Positions 43,054 to 49,329 of a DNA stretch of 64,000 bases are shown here, piece after piece. The stretch covers positions 75,804 through 139,803 of the forward strand of contig NZ_JADMLH010000017.1 in the NCBI RefSeq assembly GCF_016464385.1. The letters run 5' to 3'. Within the stretch, counting starts at the first letter, position 1. Each line of letters starts with the position of its first letter. Source of the stretch: Nucisporomicrobium flavum (GTDB taxonomy: Bacteria; Actinomycetota; Actinomycetes; Mycobacteriales; Micromonosporaceae). A program made the position numbers and the translations under genes. The notes below the pieces were generated by a model. The model saw nothing but the letters and a program-made list of their open reading frames with translations. It was not told the DNA's origin and ran no database searches.

Positions 43054-43105
43054 TTGCTGTGTGGCCCGGTCTCGGCGGCGGTCCCAGCCCGAATCGGGGA
43101 CCCGA

Positions 43106-44911
43106 ATGAAACCGTTCGCCCTGCTCCACCGCGACGGCGCCGACCACGTCGAGATCCTGCACGGCGACGTCGTCACCGTGGCGACGCTCGCCGACATCCC
43201 GCTCGCGGCCGGTGCCGGTCCGCAGACCCTGGCGCTGGTCCCGTACCGGCAGGTCGCCGAGCGCGGGTTCGCCTGCGTCGACGACGCCGCGCCGCTGGAA
43301 TGCCTGCGGATCGCCTCGTGCGAGACCGTGCCGGTCGCCGAGATGATCGCCTCGCTGCCCACCACGCCGCTGCGGCTGCGCGACGCCGGCTTCGACATCT
43401 CCGACGAGGCGTACGGCGAGGTCGTCGGCGACGTGCTGCGCGACGAGATCGGCCACGGCGAGGGCGCCAACTTCGTCATCCACCGCGTCTTCGAGGCCAC
43501 CGTCGACGGCGACCCGGTCGAGGCGGCGCGCGCGGCGTTCCGCAACCTGCTCACCGGCGAGCGCGGGGCGTACTGGACGTTCCTCGTGCACACCGGCACC
43601 CGTACGCTCGTCGGCGCCACCCCGGAACGGCACGTCAGCGTCGACGACGGGCTCACCATGATGAACCCGATCAGCGGCACGTTCCGCCACGACGGCACCC
43701 GCGACCTCGCCGCCTTCCTCGCCGACCGCAAGGAGACCGAGGAGCTGTACATGGTGCTCGACGAGGAGCTCAAGATGATGGCCGCGGTGGCCGAGCAGGG
43801 CGGGCAGGTCGTCGGGCCGTACCTCAAGCAGATGGCCCACCTCACCCACACCGAGTACCTGCTCGCCGGGCGCGGCTCGCTCGACGTACGCGACGTGCTG
43901 CGCGAGACGATGTTCGCGCCCACCGTCACCGGCAGCCCGATCGAGAACGCCTGCCGGGTCATCGCCCGCCACGAGCGCCGCGGCCGCGGCTACTACGCCG
44001 GGGTGCTGGCCCTGCTCGGGCACGACGACGAGGGACGGCAGACGCTGGACGCGCCGATCCTCATCCGGACCGCCGAGCTCTCCCCCGCCGGCGCGCTGCG
44101 GGTGCCGGTCGGCGCGACGCTGGTGCGGCACTCGACCGCCGCGGGCGAGGTCGCGGAGACCCACACCAAGGCGGCGGGCGTCCTGGCCGCGCTGGGCGCC
44201 TCCCCTGCCCGGCCCGCACCCGTACGCCCGGAGCACACCGGCCCGGAGATCGAGGCGGCCCTCGCCGCCCGCAACGACGGCCTCGCCCGGTTCTGGCTCG
44301 ACCAGCGCCGCCCCGGCGCCCTGACCGTGCCGGAGCTCGACGGGCGCACCGCGGTGATCGTGGACGCGGAGGACACCTTCACCGCCATGCTGGCCCACCA
44401 GCTGCGCGCCCTCGGCCTGCGGGTGAGCGTGGTGCCGTGGACGGTGACCGCCGTGCCGGACGCCGACCTCGTGATCGCGGGGCCCGGCCCGGGCGACCCC
44501 GCGTCCGCCGACCCGAAGATGGTGCTGCTGCGCGGGCTGGTCGCCGACCGCCTCGCGGCGCGCAGGCCGGTGCTGGGCGTGTGCCTCGGCCACCAGCTCC
44601 TGTGCGCGACGCTCGGGCTGCGCCTGCACCGGCGGGACGCGCCGTACCAGGGCGTGGCCCGCGACATCGACCTGTTCGGCACGACCCGGCGGGTGGGCTT
44701 CTACTCCAGCTTCACCGCGCTGGCCGCGCCGGTCGAGGGCGTCCAGATCGCCGCGGACCCGGACGGCACCGTCCACGCCGTACGCGGGCCGGGCTTCGCG
44801 GGGGTGCAGTTCCACCCGGAATCCGTGCTCAGCGCGGACGGCGTCAGCGTCCTCGCCGAACTTCTCCCGCCTCTTCTCGATCCGGTGATTAGTCCGGCAA
44901 TGAGGGGGTAG
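43106..44911 (+). CDS. trpEG: Fused anthranilate synthase (TrpE-TrpG in one chain)
   Basis: The start ATG 43106 follows GGGGA. The 601-residue product has a chorismate-binding domain: MNPISGTFRHDG, LADRKETEELYMVLDEELKMM, VTGSPIENACRVI, GYYAGVLALLG. A linker leads to a class-I glutamine amidotransferase domain with Cys493 (GVCLGHQ), His570 and Glu572 (FHPES). It converts chorismate and glutamine to anthranilate, the first step to tryptophan. PhzE of phenazine synthesis has the same layout, but the Trp attenuator upstream argues for tryptophan. The end overlaps the structured region before the reverse transcriptase. Confidence 0.92.
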   Translation: MKPFALLHRDGADHVEILHGDVVTVATLADIPLAAGAGPQTLALVPYRQVAERGFACVDDAAPLECLRIASCETVPVAEMIASLPTTPLRLRDAGFDISDEAYGEVVGDVLRDEIGHGEGANFVIHRVFEATVDGDPVEAARAAFRNLLTGERGAYWTFLVHTGTRTLVGATPERHVSVDDGLTMMNPISGTFRHDGTRDLAAFLADRKETEELYMVLDEELKMMAAVAEQGGQVVGPYLKQMAHLTHTEYLLAGRGSLDVRDVLRETMFAPTVTGSPIENACRVIARHERRGRGYYAGVLALLGHDDEGRQTLDAPILIRTAELSPAGALRVPVGATLVRHSTAAGEVAETHTKAAGVLAALGASPARPAPVRPEHTGPEIEAALAARNDGLARFWLDQRRPGALTVPELDGRTAVIVDAEDTFTAMLAHQLRALGLRVSVVPWTVTAVPDADLVIAGPGPGDPASADPKMVLLRGLVADRLAARRPVLGVCLGHQLLCATLGLRLHRRDAPYQGVARDIDLFGTTRRVGFYSSFTALAAPVEGVQIAADPDGTVHAVRGPGFAGVQFHPESVLSADGVSVLAELLPPLLDPVISPAMRG

Positions 44912-44977
44912 CGAAAGGGGCGTCGGTGGTTCAAGCGGATCGAGAGCCTCCGCTTGGACCACCGGCCCTTCCCCCTC
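44902..44977 (+). ncRNA. Candidate structured RNA before the reverse transcriptase (possible retron msr/msd region)
   Basis: A long hairpin is formed by GAGGGGG (44902-44908) with CCCCCTC (44971-44977), AAGGG (44915-44919) with CCCTT (44966-44970), and a 15-bp stem 44925-44939/44949-44963 with one G-T pair and a 9-base loop. TAGC (44909-44912), like the branch-site context of retrons, is unpaired just after the outer arm. Two more stems follow: CGGCGGCC 44988-44995 with 45017-45024, and CCGGGG 45042-45047 with 45051-45056. The structure is seen; a retron RNA role is inferred. A trpEG terminator is the main alternative. Confidence 0.4.
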
Positions 44978-45004
44978 CCCGTAGACTCGGCGGCCGGTGG
45001 CAGC

Positions 45005-46420
45005 GTGTCCCGAGCAGGCCGCCGGATCGCCGACGGTCTCTCCGGGGCACCCCCGGGGGCGAGCACATTGAGCCACGCAGCGCTTCGCCGGCGCGCCACC
45101 GCGCTCCGCGCGAGACAGCGCAGGCACGACCGGGCATCGTCGGGGCACGCTGTTCCACCGGTACGGGTGGCCGCCGCGCTGGCCGACGCCTTCCTCGCCG
45201 GCCGCTGGCACCCTGCCTTCCTCGAGCGCACGGGACGCCGGGTGCTCGGCTCCCGGCCGCCGTGGCTGCCGGTCGCAGTGGCCGCCGTGCTGCGGGCGTA
45301 CCGGAATCCGCCGGCCGACCGGCCCCGCGAGCTTGCGGCCTTCCTCGCTGCCTTGCCCGGCGCGGGTGGATGGCCCCTCGTCTCCCGGCACCGCATCCGG
45401 GTACGCCTCGCGGTCCCGGTCCGCGTCGTGCGCATGCGCTGGGACACCCCCCGCATCGACGACCTCGCCGCGCTCGCCGGCTTCCTCGGGTTCGACGCCG
45501 ACGAGCTCGACTGGTACGCCGACCGCAAGGAGCTCAACCGGCACGCCCGCGACGAGCGGCTGCGCCACTACCGGTACACCTGGCTGGGCCGGCGGCTCAT
45601 CGAGGCGCCGAAGCCCCGGCTACGGGCGGTGCAGCGACGCCTGCTCGACGACGTGCTCGGCCGGCTGCCGGTGCATCCCGCCGCGCACGGGTTCGTCCCC
45701 GGCCGCGGCCCGCACACCTTCGCCGCCGCGCACGCCGGGCAGCCGGTCGTCGTGCGCCTCGACCTCGCCGCGTTCTTCAGCACGATCACCGCCGGCCGCG
45801 TGTACGGGCTGCTGCGCACCGCGGGCTACCCCGAACCGGTCGCGCACACGCTGACGGCGCTGGTGACCACGCGTACGCCCGCCGCGGTCCTGCGGAACGC
45901 CCCCGACTGGCGGACCGCCGCCCTGCTCCGCCACCCGCACCTGCCGCAGGGCGCACCCACCTCGCCGGCGCTGGCGAACCTGCTCGCGTACCGGCTGGAC
46001 CGCAGGCTGAGCGGCCTGGCCGCACGCTTCGACGCCACCTACACCCGGTACGCCGACGATCTGGCGTTCTCCGGGCCGCTGACGGGTGGCGTGGCCGGGC
46101 GGCTCGTGGCGGCGGCGACCACTGTGGTCGCCGCGGAGGGGTTCCGGGTCCATCCGGGCAAGACCCGCATCCGGGGCCGCGCCGACCGCCAGCTGCTCAC
46201 CGGCCTGGTCGTCAACGACCGCCCGGCCGTGCCCCGCGCCGAGTACGACCACCTGCGCGCCGTCCTGCACGACGCCGCCCGCAACGGGCTGGCCGCCGCC
46301 GACCGGGACGGGCGTGCCGATTTCGCCGCGTACCTGCGGGGCCGCGTCGCCTGGGTCGCGCACGCCCACCCGTCGCGGGCCGCGAAGCTGCACCGCCTGC
46401 TGGCCGCCGCGCTTTCCTAG
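45005..46420 (+). CDS. Retron-type reverse transcriptase
   Basis: The frame opens at TTG 44954; GTG 45005 is the start given, and TTG 45068 or GTG 45167 are possible. The ~471-residue product has a ~145-residue N-terminal extension (LADAFLAGRWHPAFL, RPPWLPVAVAAVLRAYRNPP). RT fingers and palm follow: IEAPKPRLRAVQRRLLDDVL, HPAAHGFVPGRG, RLDLAAFFSTI (catalytic Asp253), LPQGAPTSPALANLL, YTRYADDLAFSG (Asp351, Asp352). A retron-like LLTGLVVND replaces the usual VTG box. The NAxxH motif reads FAAAH. A long N-terminal extension recalls myxobacterial retron RTs. No adjacent effector gene is obvious. Confidence 0.9.
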   Translation: MSRAGRRIADGLSGAPPGASTLSHAALRRRATALRARQRRHDRASSGHAVPPVRVAAALADAFLAGRWHPAFLERTGRRVLGSRPPWLPVAVAAVLRAYRNPPADRPRELAAFLAALPGAGGWPLVSRHRIRVRLAVPVRVVRMRWDTPRIDDLAALAGFLGFDADELDWYADRKELNRHARDERLRHYRYTWLGRRLIEAPKPRLRAVQRRLLDDVLGRLPVHPAAHGFVPGRGPHTFAAAHAGQPVVVRLDLAAFFSTITAGRVYGLLRTAGYPEPVAHTLTALVTTRTPAAVLRNAPDWRTAALLRHPHLPQGAPTSPALANLLAYRLDRRLSGLAARFDATYTRYADDLAFSGPLTGGVAGRLVAAATTVVAAEGFRVHPGKTRIRGRADRQLLTGLVVNDRPAVPRAEYDHLRAVLHDAARNGLAAADRDGRADFAAYLRGRVAWVAHAHPSRAAKLHRLLAAALS

Positions 46421-46439
46421 ACCGCCGCGCTTTCCTGGA
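46404..46439. repeat. 18-bp tandem duplication over two convergent stop codons
   Basis: CCGCCGCGCTTTCCTAGA is followed directly by a copy with A changed to G in CCTGGA. The first copy holds the CTAG shared by the stops of the reverse transcriptase and the convergent hydrolase gene. Confidence 0.7.
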
Positions 46440-47256
46440 CCAAGGCCTGCCGGACCGCCGTCACGAACTTCCAGAACAGCGGCGTGGTGGTGTTCTTGCG
46501 CTGGGCCGCGGTGTTGGTGCCGAACATCGCTGCGCGCAGCGGCGTGGTCAGCTCCAGCTGGGCGCCGCCCCCGCCGTACGTGCGGTTCACGATGTTCGCG
46601 GGGTCGTCGCCGCCGAGCGCGGGCCGGGTGACCCCGTCGACGATCGCGACCGGCACCTCGCGCCCGCCGGCGGTCACGGTCAGCCCGGCCGCCGCGAGCG
46701 TGTCCATCAGCCGGCCCTTCAGCGCGGTGTCCCGGCCCCCGACCACCACGCCCGGGTCGTCGTCGGAGGGCAGACCGGCCTGCGCGGGCGTACACCCGTG
46801 CAGGGAGACCGCCCGCCGCGAGCCCGCCGCGAGCAGCTCGGCCACCGGGTCGTCACAGTGGACCGAGGTGACGTGCAGCTCGGCGTTGCCCTGCGACCGC
46901 AGACCCTCGAACATCCAGTAGTCGTACAGCGGCGCCGCGCCGGCCATCGTCGCCGGGTGGTAGCCCGCGACGGCCAGGCACAGCTCCGAGGTCCCCGGCT
47001 CGACGCCGCCGCCGTGCAACGCCATGATCAGCGTCTCGGGCAGCGCGACGGCGGCGGCCGGGCTGTCGTCGAACGCGGCATGCCGCCGGAAGCGCCGGCC
47101 GAAGTCGACACCCTCGGTCTCCGCCGCGTAGAGCTCGGTGTTCGACCCGTACGTGTCCGCCGCAGCGGCCGGCCGCGGCCGCACCTCGAGCAGCCCGAGC
47201 ACCGCCGCCGAGCCCCCCAGCGCCACCAGCGCCTGCCGTCGTGAGATCGCACCCAT
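46417..47256 (-). CDS. Tat-exported poly-gamma-glutamate hydrolase-family protein
   Basis: ATG 47256 is given (47265 is possible). The 279-residue product has a twin-arginine signal (SRRQALVALGGSAAVLGLLE) ending in AAA. The mature part has TYGSNTELYAAETEGVDF, TLIMALHGGGVEPGTSELCL, AVSLHGC and a C-terminal NRTYGGGGAQLELTTPLR. These are features of the phage-derived gamma-polyglutamate hydrolase (PghP/DUF867) group, with His and Glu likely binding zinc. It would act on extracellular polyglutamate. The stop overlaps that of the reverse transcriptase by four bases. Confidence 0.82.
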   Translation of the reverse strand: MGAISRRQALVALGGSAAVLGLLEVRPRPAAAADTYGSNTELYAAETEGVDFGRRFRRHAAFDDSPAAAVALPETLIMALHGGGVEPGTSELCLAVAGYHPATMAGAAPLYDYWMFEGLRSQGNAELHVTSVHCDDPVAELLAAGSRRAVSLHGCTPAQAGLPSDDDPGVVVGGRDTALKGRLMDTLAAAGLTVTAGGREVPVAIVDGVTRPALGGDDPANIVNRTYGGGGAQLELTTPLRAAMFGTNTAAQRKNTTTPLFWKFVTAVRQALVQESAAV

Positions 47257-47356
47257 GGTCCCCATCCTCGTCGATGCGACCGGTTCCCGTGGTCCCTCGG
47301 GATCGACCGGACCATCCGGGCCGTAGCTCCGGGCGGCGGGCCGCGCCGTCCCGCAG

Positions 47357-47362
47357 TACGTT
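47357..47362 (+). promoter_or_regulatory. Leaderless -10 (TACGTT) of the aldo/keto reductase gene
   Basis: TACGTT ends six bases before ATG 47369, and no ribosome binding site with normal spacing is present. Confidence 0.5.
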
Positions 47363-47368
47363 TCGGGG

Positions 47369-48397
47369 ATGGAATACCGCAACCTCGGGCGCAGCGGCTG
47401 CGCCGTCTCGAGTCTCTGTCTGGGCACCATGACCTTCGGCGCCGAGTCCGACGAGAAGGTCTCGCACGCGCAGCTCGACCGCTTCGTCGAGGCGGGCGGC
47501 ACCTTCGTCGACACCGCTGACGTGTACTCCAAGGGCGAATCCGAGCGCATCATCGGCCGGTGGTTCGCCTCGCGCGGCGCCGAGGTCACCGACCGGGTGG
47601 TGCTCGCGACGAAGGGGCGCTTCCCGATGGCCGGCGACCCGAACGGGGTGGGCCTGTCCGCCCGGCACCTGACCCGCGCGCTGGACGACTCGCTGGGCCG
47701 GCTCGGCGTCGGCAGCATCGACCTGTACCAGGCGCACTCGTGGGATCCGGTGACGCCGCTGGAGGAGACGCTGCTGACCCTCGACGGGTTCGTGAAGGCC
47801 GGGAAGATCCGCTACTACGGATTCTCCAACTTCACCGGCTGGCAGCTCACCAAGGCCGTGCACCTCGCTCGCGAGCTGCGGATCGCCGCGCCGGTCACGC
47901 TGCAGCCGCAGTACAGCCTGCTGGTGCGGGAGATCGAGTGGGAGATCGTGCCGGCCGCGCGGGACGCCGGGATGGGGCTGCTGCCGTGGAGCCCGCTCGG
48001 CGGCGGCTGGCTGTCCGGCAAGTACAAGCGGGACCAGCGCCCGACCGGCGCGACCCGGCTGGGCGAGGACCCGGGGCGCGGCATGGAGGCGTGGGAGCGG
48101 CGCGGCACCGAGCGCACATGGGAGATCATCGACGCGGTCCAGCGGATCGCCGAGGCGCGCGGGGTGTCCATGGCGGAGGTGGCGCTCGCCTGGGTCACCG
48201 ACCGGCCCGCCGTGACGTCGACGATCCTCGGCGCCCGTACGGTCGAGCAGCTCGAGACCAACCTGAAGGCCGCCGGCCTGCACCTCGACGACGCGGAGAC
48301 GGCCGCCCTCGACGCCGCGAGCGACCTGCACGCCACCGACTACCCGTACGGGCCGCTCGGTGTGGACCAGCGCAGCCGCACCCTCGACCCGGCATAG
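47369..48397 (+). CDS. Aldo/keto reductase
   Basis: The product has 342 residues. The AKR catalytic tetrad is readable: Asp48 and Tyr53 in FVDTADVY, Lys82 in LATKGRF and His123 in LYQAHSWD. An NADPH-binding C-terminal region (TSTILGARTVEQLETNLKA) is also present. It reduces aldehydes or ketones in the cytosol; the substrate is unknown. It belongs to the YghZ/Tas-like bacterial group. Its stop codon is part of the -10 hexamer of the next gene. Confidence 0.92.
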   Translation: MEYRNLGRSGCAVSSLCLGTMTFGAESDEKVSHAQLDRFVEAGGTFVDTADVYSKGESERIIGRWFASRGAEVTDRVVLATKGRFPMAGDPNGVGLSARHLTRALDDSLGRLGVGSIDLYQAHSWDPVTPLEETLLTLDGFVKAGKIRYYGFSNFTGWQLTKAVHLARELRIAAPVTLQPQYSLLVREIEWEIVPAARDAGMGLLPWSPLGGGWLSGKYKRDQRPTGATRLGEDPGRGMEAWERRGTERTWEIIDAVQRIAEARGVSMAEVALAWVTDRPAVTSTILGARTVEQLETNLKAAGLHLDDAETAALDAASDLHATDYPYGPLGVDQRSRTLDPA

Positions 48398-48400
48398 GAT
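48395..48400 (+). promoter_or_regulatory. Leaderless -10 (TAGGAT) of the DsbA-like gene
   Basis: TAGGAT ends six bases before ATG 48407 and includes the TAG stop of the aldo/keto reductase gene. Confidence 0.5.
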
Positions 48401-48406
48401 CGCGGC

Positions 48407-48985
48407 ATGGAGGCCACCTACTTCTTCGATCCGGCCTGCCCGTTCACCTGGCGCACCTCGCGCTGGCTGGTGAGCGTGGCCCCGGAGCGCGGCGTGACCC
48501 TGCGCTGGCGCGCGTTCAGCCTGTCGATCCTCAACGGCGACGGCGTCCCCGACCAGTACAAGCCGATGATGGCCGCGTCCAGCCGGGCGCTGCGGCTGGT
48601 GGAGGCGCTGCGGGCGGACCACCGCGACGGCGACATCGCCACGTTCTACACCGAGCTGGGCACCCGGACGCACGACGCGGGCGTGCCGCTGAGCGACGAC
48701 ATCGCGGTGCAGGCCGCGAAGGCCGCCGGCGTGACCGACCCCAAGACCGTCCTCGACGACGCCTCCTGGGACGAGGCGGTACGCGAGTCGCACGAGCTGG
48801 CGTTCGGCTCGGCCGGCCCGGACATCGGCTCGCCCGTGCTGATGCTCGAGGGTGCGGAGCGCGGCGTGCACGGCCCGATCATCGGTGAGGTGCCGGAGCG
48901 CGACGAGGCACTGGCCATCTGGGACGCGGTGGTTCCGCTGGCCCGCAGCGGCACTTTCTTCGAGCTCAAGCGAGGCCGTTCCTGA
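48407..48985 (+). CDS. DsbA-like thioredoxin-fold protein (Rv2466c-type)
   Basis: The product has 192 residues and no signal peptide. The active-site-like motif is FFDPACPFTWRTSRWL, and the rest resembles the cytosolic DsbA-like mycothiol-dependent nitroreductase family of M. tuberculosis Rv2466c: GSPVLMLEG holds the cis-Pro. The family motif is CPWC; here Cys11 is kept and the second Cys is Thr14. A one-cysteine mechanism with mycothiol is possible. A redox role is inferred from the fold. Confidence 0.85.
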   Translation: MEATYFFDPACPFTWRTSRWLVSVAPERGVTLRWRAFSLSILNGDGVPDQYKPMMAASSRALRLVEALRADHRDGDIATFYTELGTRTHDAGVPLSDDIAVQAAKAAGVTDPKTVLDDASWDEAVRESHELAFGSAGPDIGSPVLMLEGAERGVHGPIIGEVPERDEALAIWDAVVPLARSGTFFELKRGRS

Positions 48986-49002
48986 TTTCCGGTTTGCGAT
49001 GG

Positions 49003-49031
49003 CGGCGCGACGGGGTAAAGGCGTCGCGCCG
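49003..49031. terminator. Strong GC hairpin, possible terminator
   Basis: CGGCGCGACG (49003-49012) and CGTCGCGCCG (49022-49031) form a perfect 10-bp stem with a nine-base loop, 18 bases after the DsbA-like stop. No T-run follows. It could also be in the 5' leader of the next gene. Confidence 0.45.
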
Positions 49032-49056
49032 TCAGCCGTCCTAGGGGGAGCCCACC

Positions 49057-49326
49057 ATGATGGAACCGCACGTCACTCTGGACCCGGACAGTCTCACCCC
49101 GGCGACGGAGAAGCTCCGCGGGCCGCTCGAGCAGCAGCTGAGCTCCGCGTTGCAGGCGGCGGCCGAGCGGGTCGCGCACGACTACTCCGGTGAGCCCGTC
49201 GACGAGGTCGCGCACGAGCTCCTCGACGAGACGAAGGCCGGCCTGCACCAGGACATCGCCGACGGTTTCGCGCCGGACCAGCGCGAGCTGCACCGCGTGG
49301 CCGAGGCCATCGTCCAGGAGAACTGA
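49057..49326 (+). CDS. Small acidic protein, unknown function
   Basis: ATG 49057 follows AGGGGGAG with good spacing. The 89-residue protein is helical and acidic, with SLTPATEKLRGPLEQQLSSA, AAERVAHDYSGEPVDEVAHEL and LHQDIADGFAPDQRELHRVA. It has no Cys, no membrane segment and no family I recognise. The regular heptad-like spacing suggests a coiled or oligomeric protein. It ends three bases before the stop of the convergent large membrane protein gene. Confidence 0.7.
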   Translation: MMEPHVTLDPDSLTPATEKLRGPLEQQLSSALQAAAERVAHDYSGEPVDEVAHELLDETKAGLHQDIADGFAPDQRELHRVAEAIVQEN

Positions 49327-49329
49327 CGG

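Noticed and set aside
44925..44963. Reading the 15-bp hairpin simply as the intrinsic terminator of trpEG
   Set aside because: No T-run follows (the next bases are C-rich) and the pairing extends outward into the trpEG coding end. It is kept as an alternative explanation, not as the call.
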